From positions 1-64,000 of the forward strand of contig JALFLK010000010.1 of NCBI GenBank assembly GCA_022774755.1: 64,000 nucleotides of DNA, written 5' to 3'. This stretch comes from a bacterium. Its GTDB lineage: Bacteria; Bacillota; Clostridia; Oscillospirales; Acutalibacteraceae. Made by a program: the position numbers and the translations under genes. Position 1 is the stretch's first letter. Every line of letters starts with the position of its first letter. Positions 8,851-17,382 of the stretch are shown piece by piece. The notes below the pieces were generated by a model, which saw only the letters and a list, made by a program, of their open reading frames with translations, had not been told where the DNA came from and searched no databases.

Positions 8851-10212
8851 TCAGTTTTTAAGCGCCTGCAAAGGAGAGGGGAGTCTTCCGCCTCTGTGAA
8901 TAAACTCAGAGGGAGAGCCGTCCCTTATGGGCATTACCGGAGCTTCTCCCAACAATCCGCCGAAAGAAAGCGTATCTCCTGCCTTTTTGCCTATTGCGGG
9001 AATAAGCCTTACGGCTGTGGTTTTGGTGTTTACCATTCCGATTGCCGCCTCATCTGCAATGATAGCAGAGATTGTTTCCGGGGTAATGTCGCCGGGAACG
9101 GCAATCATATCAAGTCCGACGGAACAAACAGAGGTCATAGCCTCAAGCTTTGTAATGTCAAGGGTGCCTTTTTCTGCTGCTGCAATCATTCCTGCGTCTT
9201 CGGAAACGGGAATAAATGCACCGCTGAGTCCGCCTACATGGGAAGAAGCCATAACTCCGCCCTTTTTAACTGCATCGTTAAGCAGCGCCAGCGCCGCTGT
9301 GGTGCCGTGGCATCCGCAGCTTTCAAGTCCCATTTCTTCAAGTATATATGCTACACTGTCGCCTACGGCAGGCGTAGGTGCAAGAGAAAGGTCAACTATT
9401 CCGAAGGGAACGCACAAGCGTTTTGACGCCTCCCTTGCCACAAGCTGTCCCATTCTTGTAATCTTAAAGGCTGTCTTTTTTATCATTTCCGCAATTTCGG
9501 CAATATCCTTGCCCTTGCCGTTTTTCGCTAAGGTGGCTCTGACAACGCCCGGACCCGAAACGCCCACGTTTATTACGCAGTCTGCCTCGCCGACGCCGTG
9601 GAAAGCACCTGCCATAAAGGGATTATCCTCGGGGGCATTACAGAACACCACAAGCTTTGCGGCGCCGATACAATCTCTGTCGGCTGTTTTTTCTGCCGTT
9701 TGCTTAACGATTTTTCCCATCATTTTAACAGCGTCCATATTTATGCCGGCCTTCGTTGAGCCTACATTTACGGAGGAGCAAACCTTTTCGGTTACGCTCA
9801 AAGCTTCGGGAATGCTGTCAATCAGCGCATAATCTCCTGCGGCAAAGCCCTTTTGAACCAAAGCGGAATAGCCGCCGATAAAATTAACGCCTAAGGTATC
9901 TGCGGCTCTGTCAAGAGCCTTTGCAAATTTTACCACATTTCTGCTTTGGCAGGGAGCTGCAACCATTCCGATAGGCGTAACGGAAATTCTTTTGTGAATA
10001 ATGGGAATACCGTACTCTTTCTCAATGTCTTCGCCTGTTTTTACCAAGTCTTTGGCATATCTGCAAATCTTATCGTAAACCTTGTCCGCAGCTTTGTCTA
10101 TATCCTCATCAATGCAGTCCAACAGCGAGATTCCCATTGTTATTGTGCGCACGTCAAGGTTTTCGTTGTCTATCATATGGATAGTTTCAAGAATATCTTT
10201 TGTTTCTAACAT
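8851..10212 (-). CDS. PFL (DUF711/UPF0210) family protein
   Basis: This 453-residue protein is a full-length member of the UPF0210/DUF711 family, a soluble, glycine-rich protein with a PFL-like fold but no established reaction. The N-terminal [14 protein letters not shown], the central [14 protein letters not shown], and the C-terminal [27 protein letters not shown] are family hallmarks. Start ATG 10212 follows AAAGGA. It sits 35 nt downstream of an ACT-domain gene, and that pairing is common across Bacillota. An amino-acid-responsive enzyme or regulator pair is an inference only. Confidence 0.9.
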   Translation of the reverse strand: MLETKDILETIHMIDNENLDVRTITMGISLLDCIDEDIDKAADKVYDKICRYAKDLVKTGEDIEKEYGIPIIHKRISVTPIGMVAAPCQSRNVVKFAKALDRAADTLGVNFIGGYSALVQKGFAAGDYALIDSIPEALSVTEKVCSSVNVGSTKAGINMDAVKMMGKIVKQTAEKTADRDCIGAAKLVVFCNAPEDNPFMAGAFHGVGEADCVINVGVSGPGVVRATLAKNGKGKDIAEIAEMIKKTAFKITRMGQLVAREASKRLCVPFGIVDLSLAPTPAVGDSVAYILEEMGLESCGCHGTTAALALLNDAVKKGGVMASSHVGGLSGAFIPVSEDAGMIAAAEKGTLDITKLEAMTSVCSVGLDMIAVPGDITPETISAIIADEAAIGMVNTKTTAVRLIPAIGKKAGDTLSFGGLLGEAPVMPIRDGSPSEFIHRGGRLPSPLQALKN

Positions 10213-10247
10213 ACTCTAATCCTTTCGATTTGTAATCTTACAGGCTT

Positions 10248-10517
10248 CTATATTTTATGCATACTGTTGAAAATATCCTCATGCATAATGTGAATTTTCG
10301 TATTTGTACTTTGTCCTACCAAGTCGAGATTTTTAGAAAGTGTGTCAAAGCTCACCGAGGACTTGTCAATCTCAACAAGCATTATCATAGCAAACATATC
10401 CTGAAGTACGCTTTGCGTAACCTCGACGATGTTCACTCCAACCTCTGCACATGCTGACGAAACCTTTGAAAGTATGCCAACATTGTCCTTGCCAAGCACT
10501 GTAATAACTGCTTTCAT
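10248..10517 (-). CDS. ACT domain-containing protein (UPF0237 family)
   Basis: The 89-residue product is a single ACT domain starting MKAVITVLGKDNVGILSKVS. The GILSKVSSACAEVGVNI loop is the usual amino-acid-binding region. I start at ATG 10517 after GGAGGATATTT; the longer ORF has no ribosome site. It is the first gene of a two-gene unit with the DUF711 protein, and it has a TTTACT-17-TATAAT promoter upstream. The ligand is unknown. Confidence 0.9.
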   Translation of the reverse strand: MKAVITVLGKDNVGILSKVSSACAEVGVNIVEVTQSVLQDMFAMIMLVEIDKSSVSFDTLSKNLDLVGQSTNTKIHIMHEDIFNSMHKI

Positions 10518-10611
10518 AAATATCCTCCAATAACCTGTGCGAAAACCGCATATACGGCAACAGCCCGCCACTGCTAAAATTCTACAGGTGTGTTAAATTT
10601 TTGACATAGCT

Positions 10612-10640
10612 ATTATAATCCATTAAAGCGTCAAAGTAAA
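10612..10640 (-). promoter_or_regulatory. Putative sigma-A promoter for the ACT-DUF711 unit
   Basis: On the minus strand TTTACT (10635-10640) and a perfect TATAAT (10612-10617) are 17 bp apart. The -10 lies about 95 nt upstream of the ACT gene. The -35 is weak (4 of 6), but the spacing is ideal. Confidence 0.6.
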
Positions 10641-10754
10641 GTATAATATTGCCTAAAAAACAAAAATCTGAAATTTAATTTTATCTAATGTTTAAAGTTA
10701 AATTGAACATTTACCTTGTCCGTTGTTTTTGTTAAGACAATAAAAATCCAATAA

Positions 10755-10794
10755 CTAAAAATAAAAGACAGAGAAGCCCCAACAGGCCTCTCTG
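10755..10794 (-). terminator. Intrinsic terminator downstream of galU
   Basis: The minus-strand RNA forms a 10-bp stem (CAGAGAGGCC with GGCTTCTCTG, one G-U pair) followed by a T-rich run, TCTTTTATTTTTAG. It lies about 40 nt after the galU stop. Confidence 0.8.
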
Positions 10795-10836
10795 CCAAAA
10801 TTAAGTGTTTACATTATAGCACATTATAAGTAAGGA

Positions 10837-11709
10837 TTAAAGTGTTTTTGCCAAATTTTTAATGTATTCCGAAAGCTGAGCTTTGGTTTCGGGATGCTCA
10901 AGACCAAGCTCAATGCAGGCTTGAAGAATTCCGAACTTGTTGCCCATATCGTAACGCTTGCCTTCAAACTCAACGGCGGTCATTCCTTTGGTGACGGCAA
11001 TCTCTCTCATAGCGTCGGTCAGTTGGATTTCTCCGCCTGCGCCGGGTTTTGTGCGCTCCAGAATATCAAAAATTTCGGGCGGAAGAACGCATCGGTCAAG
11101 TATTGAATAAAGTGACAACACAGCCTCCTTTGTCTGGGGCTTTTCCACCATATCCGTGCATTTAAAAACATTGTCGTGCAAAGGTTCTACCTTCAGAGAG
11201 CCGTACTTGTGAATTTCGCTTTCTGCAACCTTTTTAACGCCCAAAACGCCTTCGCCGTATTCTCCGTAAACATCAATGAGCTGTTTAATTGCGGGAGTTT
11301 TGCTGTGAATTACCCCGTCGCCGTACATAACGGCGAATGGCTCATTGCCGATAAAGGACTTTGCTCTCAGAACAGCGTGACCCAAGCCTTTCATTTCTTT
11401 CTGCCTGATAAATGTAATATTTGCCATATCGGCAATTTTTCTGACAGAGTCAAGGACTTCTGATTTTCCGCTTTTTTCAAGCGCCTTTTCAAGCTCCGGA
11501 GAACGGTCGAAATGATCCTCCATAATGCCCTTGCCTCTGTTTGTTATAATCAAAATATCTGTAATTCCTGCGTTGACAGCCTCTTCAACAATATACTGAA
11601 TTGTGGGCTTGTCAACAATAGGGAACATTTCTTTTGGCATAGACTTGGTTGCAGGCAGTACTCTTGTGCCGAAACCGGCGGCAGGAATAACCGCTTTTGT
11701 GATTTTCAT
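10837..11709 (-). CDS. galU: UTP-glucose-1-phosphate uridylyltransferase
   Basis: It makes UDP-glucose from UTP and glucose-1-phosphate for surface polysaccharides and glycolipids. The 290-residue length is normal. The N-terminal nucleotide-binding signature KAVIPAAGFGTRVLPATKSMPKEM is intact, as are FAVMYGDGVIHS and the GAGGEIQLTDAM motif near the end. The start has AAGGGGGATT upstream. It appears monocistronic, with a terminator downstream. UDP-glucose supply would fit the LicD/GT2/YfhO surface cluster elsewhere in the window, but no direct link is visible. Confidence 0.96.
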   Translation of the reverse strand: MKITKAVIPAAGFGTRVLPATKSMPKEMFPIVDKPTIQYIVEEAVNAGITDILIITNRGKGIMEDHFDRSPELEKALEKSGKSEVLDSVRKIADMANITFIRQKEMKGLGHAVLRAKSFIGNEPFAVMYGDGVIHSKTPAIKQLIDVYGEYGEGVLGVKKVAESEIHKYGSLKVEPLHDNVFKCTDMVEKPQTKEAVLSLYSILDRCVLPPEIFDILERTKPGAGGEIQLTDAMREIAVTKGMTAVEFEGKRYDMGNKFGILQACIELGLEHPETKAQLSEYIKNLAKTL

Positions 11710-11834
11710 TTTTTTAAAATCCCCCTTTGGTTTTTTAAAATTTTAAATTTCATACCGGTGTTCTGATGTTCCGCAGATTAAACGATGCTCCGCAGATATA
11801 TGCGGATTCTTGCCTTTTCTGCCGAACAACGGTA

Positions 11835-12896
11835 TTATACAAAAAAGTAAGGTAAAAACGATACCACTCCATAGGATATAAGCAAAATCAGAGCCAGGGT
11901 GGTGTTTACACCGCCTGAAAAATCAAGCTTTTTTGTCCTTTCGGCAAAATCGCCTTCTGTTTCGTCTTTGATTTTTTTAGTTTTTTTGATAACTGTTTTA
12001 AAGTACGCTTTGTTGGCAATTCCTCCTGCAACAAACATCAAAACCCACTTGAGCAGAGAGAAAACATACGGAGCATAAAATACAAGCTGCTGACCTATGG
12101 GCAGCGAGCTTACATTTGATGCAAGCGACTGATAAAACTCAAACTGAGATACATTTCCTATGTCTGAAACAAGTCCGCTGAAAATATCCATCCAGCCAAA
12201 TACGGGCAGTGTTTCAATAAGAAGCGTGCCGATTGAGAGCATACCGACCAAAATAGTAAAAACCGTTCCGATTTTATACATCTTGCGGTACAGCATATAT
12301 CCGCCTGTGAACAGGAAGGCGCAGAAATTAAATCTTGATTTGTTGTAATCCTTTATATTTTTAAAAATGCGTATGAAGTAAGGCGTGTTTTTCTGAACAT
12401 ACTTTGCCGCTTCGCCTGCGGTTACGCCCTCGTCAAGCTCCTCGTTAGGGTCAACACCTGCCATTGGGTCGAACATCGCCGCCCCAAACGGCATACCGCC
12501 TTGTGGGTTGTACTGCTGACCGTTGGGTCCGCTAAAGGGTTGCTCACCCTGACGGCTTCTGCCGGGATTCAGCTGAGCTCCGCATTTACTGCAGTAAAAT
12601 CCGGTTGAGGGATTTTTTTCTCCGCAGGAGGGGCAGATAACGGTTTGGGGTGCTTCCTGCCGGGTATCCTGTGCGCCGGCATTTTCCCACTGTTGTTTTG
12701 CCTGAGCTTCCTGTTTTTCTTTTATATATTTATCGTAATCGAAGTTATCCTTGTGCCTGTCCTCAAAATAGCAGTGACCTGCTTCTTCGTAACATTCCCT
12801 GTGATGCGGTGCACCGCATATGGGACAAACAACAATGTCGTCGTCTTTTTCCAGAGGAGTGTTGCAGGTAGGGCATTTAAGACCGTAAAAATCCAT
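11835..12896 (-). CDS. RING-like and zinc-ribbon membrane protein (DUF2628-like)
   Basis: The 353-residue protein begins with a RING-like cysteine cluster (CPTCNTPLEKDDDIVVCPICGAPHHRECYEE). A disordered Gln/Glu-rich linker follows. Next comes a CPSCGEKNP..CSKCGAQLN zinc ribbon at about residues 88-110, a proline/glycine-rich stretch, and a C-terminal region with about four membrane helices. The helical part resembles DUF2628 proteins. This organisation is common in Clostridia but has no assigned role. The ribosome site is AAGGAG, eight bases before ATG 12896. A membrane-anchored zinc protein for folding or envelope stress is one possibility; the sequence does not settle it. Confidence 0.75.
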   Translation of the reverse strand: MDFYGLKCPTCNTPLEKDDDIVVCPICGAPHHRECYEEAGHCYFEDRHKDNFDYDKYIKEKQEAQAKQQWENAGAQDTRQEAPQTVICPSCGEKNPSTGFYCSKCGAQLNPGRSRQGEQPFSGPNGQQYNPQGGMPFGAAMFDPMAGVDPNEELDEGVTAGEAAKYVQKNTPYFIRIFKNIKDYNKSRFNFCAFLFTGGYMLYRKMYKIGTVFTILVGMLSIGTLLIETLPVFGWMDIFSGLVSDIGNVSQFEFYQSLASNVSSLPIGQQLVFYAPYVFSLLKWVLMFVAGGIANKAYFKTVIKKTKKIKDETEGDFAERTKKLDFSGGVNTTLALILLISYGVVSFLPYFFV

Positions 12897-13037
12897 TTGG
12901 TACTCCTTAAAGTCTGATAATTTTTATTATTATACCAAAATACTAAAAAAAAAGCAATAATTTATGTATATATAATTTATTTTTTACATAAAAGCCCCCT
13001 TTGATGCCACTAATCAGGCAAATGTTGATAAAAACGG

Positions 13038-13066
13038 TTTACATTTCAAACAGGTTTTGATATAAT
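13038..13066 (+). promoter_or_regulatory. Sigma-A promoter for prfB
   Basis: TTTACA (13038-13043), a 17-bp spacer and a perfect TATAAT (13061-13066) lie about 46 nt upstream of the prfB start. This is a near-consensus promoter. Confidence 0.8.
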
Positions 13067-13111
13067 GAAAAGCAGAATTTATCGGAGTTTATTTTGTTTG
13101 GGAGCGAAAAT

Positions 13112-14227
13112 ATGGTTCAGTTTGAAGAGTTACTTTTAAAGCTTCAGGGCTTAAAGCCCGATGTTGATGACTTGGCAGACGCCTTGGGGCTTAAAGCTAT
13201 GATGTCCGAAATAGAACAGCTTGAGCTTAAGGCTACGGAGCCGGGCTTTTGGGATGATGTTGAAAACTCACAGAAAATTTTGCAAAAAACAGGCTCACTG
13301 AAAGAAAAGGTAGAAAGCTACAATAAGCTTTGCGAAGCCTATGATGACGCCCAGGCGCTTATCGAGCTTGCCGACGAGGAGGGGGACTTGTCCCTGCTTG
13401 AAGAGGCTCAGGCTGATGTTGACGCTGTGGAGGCGGAAATTTCAAAACAGCGTTTGCAGACCTTGCTTACGGGCGAATACGACAAAAACAATGCAATTCT
13501 TACATTCCACGCAGGCTCCGGCGGAACGGAAGCTCAGGATTGGGCAGAAATGCTTTACAGAATGTATACAAGATGGGCGGCGGCTCACAACTTTAAGGTA
13601 AAAGAAATCGACTACCTTGACGGAGACGAAGCCGGACTCAAAAGCGCCGTGCTTTTGGTTGAGGGAGAAAACGCCTACGGATACTTAAAGAGCGAAGCAG
13701 GCGTTCACAGGCTTGTAAGAGTTTCGCCCTTTGACAGCGCAGGCAGACGCCACACCAGCTTTTCTTCTTTGGAGGTTATGCCGGAGATAGACGACGATAT
13801 TAAAATTGATATTAATCCCGATGACATTAAAATGGACGTTTACAGAGCCAGCGGCGCAGGCGGACAGAAGGTAAACAAGACCTCTTCAGCCGTTCGTCTT
13901 ACCCATATTCCCACGGGAATTGTTGTGGCAAGCCAGGTTGAGCGAAGCCAGTATCAGAACCGTGATGTCGCTATGAAGATGCTTATGTCAAAGCTTATGG
14001 AAATTAAAGAAAGAGAGCATCTTGAAAAGATTGAGGATATAAAAGGTGTTCAAAAAGAGATTACCTGGGGAAGTCAGATAAGAAGCTATGTGTTTATGCC
14101 CTATACTCTTGTTAAGGACCACAGAACAAATTATGAAACCGGTAACATAAACGCCGTTATGGACGGCGACCTGGACGGCTTTATAAATGCTTATTTAAAG
14201 GCACTCAGCCAAGGTACGGTAAAATAA
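13112..14227 (+). CDS. prfB: Peptide chain release factor 2
   Basis: RF2 recognises UGA and UAA stop codons and triggers peptidyl-tRNA hydrolysis. The chosen start, ATG 13112 (MVQFEELLLKLQG), follows GGGAG by seven bases and gives 371 aa. The GGQ catalytic motif is in YRASGAGGQKVNKTSSAVR. The anticodon-mimic region (FDSAGRRHTSFSS) holds the SPF-type motif as SPFDSAG. The reading frame is continuous through the position where many RF2 genes carry the autoregulatory CUU-UGA frameshift, so that control is absent here. It has its own promoter and is followed by apgM after 32 nt. Confidence 0.96.
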   Translation: MVQFEELLLKLQGLKPDVDDLADALGLKAMMSEIEQLELKATEPGFWDDVENSQKILQKTGSLKEKVESYNKLCEAYDDAQALIELADEEGDLSLLEEAQADVDAVEAEISKQRLQTLLTGEYDKNNAILTFHAGSGGTEAQDWAEMLYRMYTRWAAAHNFKVKEIDYLDGDEAGLKSAVLLVEGENAYGYLKSEAGVHRLVRVSPFDSAGRRHTSFSSLEVMPEIDDDIKIDINPDDIKMDVYRASGAGGQKVNKTSSAVRLTHIPTGIVVASQVERSQYQNRDVAMKMLMSKLMEIKEREHLEKIEDIKGVQKEITWGSQIRSYVFMPYTLVKDHRTNYETGNINAVMDGDLDGFINAYLKALSQGTVK

Positions 14228-14259
14228 ATTCTGAAATTTATTGTTAAGGATATGGTTAA

Positions 14260-15471
14260 ATGAAATACTTTGTAATGCTCTGCGACGGTATGGCAGATGA
14301 GCCTGTTGAAAAATTAGGCGGAAAAACCCCTATGGAGGTTGCCTTTAAGCCCAATATGGACAGTCTTGCCCAAAAGGCAGAGGTGGGAATTGTAAAAACG
14401 GTTGCCGAGGGGCTGAAACCCGGCAGTGATGTTGCGAATCTTTCGGTTTTGGGCTATGAGCCTGCAAAATATTACAGCGGAAGATCCCCATTGGAGGCGG
14501 CAAGCATCGGTATTGATTTAAAGGATACCGATGTTACCTTAAGGTGCAACCTTGTTACGCTTTCTGATGAAGAAAAATACGAGGATAAAAAAATGGTGGA
14601 TTACTGCGGCGGCGATATTTCTACCGAAGAGGCGAGAGAGCTGATTGAGTATGTTCAGTCAAAGCTCGGTAACGATACATTCAGGTTTTACCCGGGCGTT
14701 GCTTACCGCCATTGCCTTGTGTGGAACAACGGCGACCCTGAGCCCGGAGAGCTTACTCCTCCTCACGACATTCCCGGAAGAGTTATCGGGGAGTATCTGC
14801 CAAAGGGCAGAAGCGTTGACGCTCTTTATGATATGATGAAAAAAAGCTACGATTTGCTGAAAGACCACCCGATCAATCTTAAAAGAATTAAACAGGGCAA
14901 GCGGCCTGCAAATTCCTGCTGGTTCTGGGGAGAGGGCACCAAGCCCTTGCTTGACAGCTTTTACGGCAAATACGGCAAAAAGGGCAGTATGATTTCCGCC
15001 GTGGATTTGCTTAAGGGAATTGCAATTTGTGCGGATATGAAGAGCGTTGATGTTGATAACGCCACAGGATATATTGATACAAACTTTGACGGCAAATGCA
15101 AAGCGGCAATTAAAGAGTTTGAATCAGGTCAGGATTTTGTTTACGTTCATGTAGAAGCTCCCGACGAATGCGGTCACAGAGGAGAGGCGGAAAATAAAGT
15201 AAAGGCAATAGAGCTTATTGATAAGCATATTTTGGGACCTGTTGTTGATTTTCTCAGAGGTTACGATGATTTTGCGGTGCTTGTCTGCCCCGACCATCCA
15301 ACACCCCTGAGCATCCAGACCCACTCGGCTAAGCCTGTTCCGTATCTTATTTACAGCAGTAAGCAGGAGCTTGAAAGCGGTGTGGATAATTTTAACGAAG
15401 CCTCTGCCAAGAGTACCGGCAACTATATTGAAAAAGGCTTTACAATGATGAATTACTTTTTGTCAAAATGA
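14260..15471 (+). CDS. apgM: Cofactor-independent phosphoglycerate mutase, archaeal ApgM type
   Basis: It interconverts 3- and 2-phosphoglycerate in glycolysis. The 403-residue protein belongs to the alkaline-phosphatase superfamily branch found in archaea and some Clostridia. Metal site I residues sit in MLCDGMAD. GSDVANLSVLGYEP contains the phosphoserine region, and CPDHPTPLSIQTHSAKPVP holds the C-terminal metal ligands. Homoserine-kinase-like members exist in the family, but the length and motifs fit ApgM. The AAGGATATGG ribosome site lies close upstream. Probably co-transcribed with prfB. Confidence 0.9.
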   Translation: MKYFVMLCDGMADEPVEKLGGKTPMEVAFKPNMDSLAQKAEVGIVKTVAEGLKPGSDVANLSVLGYEPAKYYSGRSPLEAASIGIDLKDTDVTLRCNLVTLSDEEKYEDKKMVDYCGGDISTEEARELIEYVQSKLGNDTFRFYPGVAYRHCLVWNNGDPEPGELTPPHDIPGRVIGEYLPKGRSVDALYDMMKKSYDLLKDHPINLKRIKQGKRPANSCWFWGEGTKPLLDSFYGKYGKKGSMISAVDLLKGIAICADMKSVDVDNATGYIDTNFDGKCKAAIKEFESGQDFVYVHVEAPDECGHRGEAENKVKAIELIDKHILGPVVDFLRGYDDFAVLVCPDHPTPLSIQTHSAKPVPYLIYSSKQELESGVDNFNEASAKSTGNYIEKGFTMMNYFLSK

Positions 15472-15570
15472 TTATTAAAAGCAGTAATTTGCGATAGTAA
15501 TTATTTTGACGGAGTGAGTAATTACCATTAAAGTATTTAAACCGCAATTATTAACGGCAATTATTATACA

Positions 15571-15606
15571 GCCCAACGCTGAAATTATCTCGGCGTTGGG
15601 CGTATT
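15571..15606 (+). terminator. Hairpin terminator after apgM
   Basis: A nine-base perfect stem, GCCCAACGC (15571-15579) with GCGTTGGGC (15593-15601), is followed by a weak T-rich tail (GTATTTGT). It ends only ~20 nt before the next gene. The short T run makes termination efficiency uncertain. Confidence 0.6.
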
Positions 15607-15624
15607 TGTAAGGATTGGTGCAGT

Positions 15625-16329
15625 ATGACCGGCAAAACTGAAGAAGTCCGCCGATATGTGGAAAATAGGCTTTTTGAAATGCAGGATAAGGATTACGGGG
15701 ATTTTCACAGCAGACTTATGCCGAATATAGAACGGGAACGCATTATCGGCGTGAGAACACCTCAACTGCGCAGATTTGCCAAAGAGTTTGTAAAAAATCC
15801 CGAGAAAGAAATGTTTATGGAGGATTTACCCCATAAATATTACGAAGAAAACAATCTTCACGGCTTTTTAATTGAGGCTATGGGGGATTTTGACAATGCG
15901 GTAAAATACCTCGAAAGATTTTTGCCCTATATTGACAACTGGGCAACTTGCGATATGACCTCGCCGAAGGTTTTTAAAAAGCATACCGACAAATTGCTCC
16001 CCTGCATAAACAAGTGGATTCGTTCAGATAAAACCTACACAATTCGCTACGGAATCGGAATGTTGATGAAGCATTATCTTGACGGCGAATTTAAAACAGA
16101 GTATCTGTCAAGGGTTGCAGGTATAAAATCCGAAGAATACTATGTGAATATGATGATTGCCTGGTATTTTGCAACGGCGCTTGACAAGCAGTATGACAGT
16201 GCAGTTGAGTGTATAGAGCAAAAGCGTCTGTCCCTTTGGGTGCATAACAAGACTATTCAAAAAGCTGTTGAAAGCAGGCGCATCCCAAAGGATAAAAAAG
16301 ATTATCTGAAAACCCTTAAGATTAAATGA
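15625..16329 (+). CDS. AlkD-like DNA alkylation repair protein (HEAT-repeat)
   Basis: The 234-residue all-helical protein belongs to the AlkD/AlkC HEAT-like family of DNA glycosylases, which remove alkylated bases. Family features are IGVRTPQLRRFAKEF near residue 40, the DNWATCDMTSPKVF stretch (DNWAxxD holds the catalytic aspartate region), IRYGIGMLMKHYL and the W..N.TIQKAVESRRI end. Start ATG 15625 has AAGGATTGG upstream. Many Clostridia carry this short form. The activity itself is inferred from the family. Confidence 0.85.
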   Translation: MTGKTEEVRRYVENRLFEMQDKDYGDFHSRLMPNIERERIIGVRTPQLRRFAKEFVKNPEKEMFMEDLPHKYYEENNLHGFLIEAMGDFDNAVKYLERFLPYIDNWATCDMTSPKVFKKHTDKLLPCINKWIRSDKTYTIRYGIGMLMKHYLDGEFKTEYLSRVAGIKSEEYYVNMMIAWYFATALDKQYDSAVECIEQKRLSLWVHNKTIQKAVESRRIPKDKKDYLKTLKIK

Positions 16330-16378
16330 TTACGGATAAATGATTACAGAAATTTGATTACGGAAAATTGGTGTGTAA

Positions 16379-17194
16379 ATGTTTGGTTTATGCTGTCCCG
16401 TTTGCGGAGAATTGCTTAAAAAATCCGATAAAGCTTATAAGTGCAAAAACAACCACAGCTTTGATATTGCAAGGCAGGGGTATGTGAATTTACTGCAAAG
16501 CGGTAAATCGAAGAACAAACGCAGAGGCGACGACAAGCTGATGATTGAGGCTCGCCGTGATTTTTTGAATAACGGCTATTACGAGCCTTTGCTTAAGGAA
16601 ATTTGTTCTTTTGCAGAAAAATACACTCCCGAAAACCCCTGTATTATTGACTGCGGATGTGGTGATTGCTATTATACAAGCAAGGTTTTTGATACGCTTA
16701 AACATAAAAATCCGAAAATTATAGCCGTGGATATTTCAAAGGACGCTCTGATTTGGGCGTCAAAAAGGAGCAGAGATTTGACATACGCCGCCGCAAGCGC
16801 TTTTTCTCTGCCCGTAGACGACTGTTCCTGCGATTTGCTGATGAATGTTTTTTCTCCGCTTGCTCCAAAAGAGTATGTAAGAGTGCTTAAAAGGGACGGT
16901 TGTATGCTGAGGGTTACTCCCCTTGAAAATCACCTTTTTGAGCTTAAAGAGGTAATTTACAGTAAGCCCTACAAAAATCCTCCCGATAATCTGAATATAG
17001 AGGGCTTCAGGCTTGTTGAAAGCAAAAATCTCAGGTATAAATCGGAAATTAAATCAAATGAGGATATAAAAAATCTTTTTAAAATGACGCCCTATTACTA
17101 TAAAACCTCCCGTGATGACCAATGCAAACTTGAAAGCGTTGACAGCCTGAAAGTAAGCTTGGAATTTTGCATCTCCGCCTACAAGCCGTTGTAG
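16379..17194 (+). CDS. rlmA: 23S rRNA (guanine-N1) methyltransferase RlmA type
   Basis: RlmA methylates G745/G748 in helix 35 of 23S rRNA. The zinc knuckle (CPVCGELL...YKCKNNHSFD, with ligands C6, C9, C22 and H26) is followed by the family's QGYVNLL and RRGDDKLMIEARRDFLNNGYYEPL. A Rossmann SAM site follows with motif I at IIDCGCGDCYYTS. The last codons and stop lie inside the gene's own terminator hairpin. Length (271 aa) is normal. Start ATG 16379 has only a weak ribosome site (GGAAAATTGG). Some homologues confer mycinamicin/tylosin-type resistance, but nothing here indicates that. Confidence 0.93.
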   Translation: MFGLCCPVCGELLKKSDKAYKCKNNHSFDIARQGYVNLLQSGKSKNKRRGDDKLMIEARRDFLNNGYYEPLLKEICSFAEKYTPENPCIIDCGCGDCYYTSKVFDTLKHKNPKIIAVDISKDALIWASKRSRDLTYAAASAFSLPVDDCSCDLLMNVFSPLAPKEYVRVLKRDGCMLRVTPLENHLFELKEVIYSKPYKNPPDNLNIEGFRLVESKNLRYKSEIKSNEDIKNLFKMTPYYYKTSRDDQCKLESVDSLKVSLEFCISAYKPL

Positions 17195-17203
17195 GCGGTT
17201 TTT
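17175..17203 (+). terminator. rlmA terminator, overlapping the stop codon
   Basis: CCGCCTACAA (17175-17184) pairs perfectly with TTGTAGGCGG (17189-17198) around a GCCG loop and is followed by TTTTT. The TAG stop (17192-17194) lies within the 3' half of the stem, so the final codons double as terminator sequence. Confidence 0.88.
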
Positions 17204-17284
17204 ACATTATAGGAGATTGCTCGGCTGCGCCGGGACATAAAGGGCTGTTGTCAGCGAAAGCTTTCTGCACGAATTGCGTGTCGA
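17200..17284 (+). repeat. Dispersed ~85 bp intergenic repeat, copy 1
   Basis: From TTTTACATTATAGG to TTGCGTGTCGA this stretch matches the minus strand of 44091-44175 over its whole 85 bp, with about a dozen substitutions and no gaps. It starts in the T run of the rlmA terminator. It contains CAGCGAAAGCT, a small stem with a GNRA-type loop, and CACG..CGTG. No reading frame is evident. Confidence 0.85.
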
Positions 17285-17309
17285 ATTTATGAAAAATAAA
17301 TATAATATA

Positions 17310-17338
17310 TTGACTTTTTTCATAAAAATATCTATAAT
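17310..17338 (+). promoter_or_regulatory. Sigma-A promoter for the iron alcohol dehydrogenase gene
   Basis: TTGACT (17310-17315), a 17-bp spacer and TATAAT (17333-17338) lie 45 nt before the start codon. This is close to consensus. Confidence 0.85.
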
Positions 17339-17382
17339 ATAGAAAATGTTTTATAAATATTTTAGTAAAGGTGAGTGTTATT

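Noticed and set aside
8927-9832. 301-aa plus-strand ORF opposite the DUF711 gene
   Set aside because: Shadow frame rich in Ser, Thr, Pro and Ala with no ribosome site; the opposite strand is a clear full-length family member.
13160-13220. RF2 frameshift site in prfB
   Set aside because: No CTT-TGA motif; the frame is uninterrupted.
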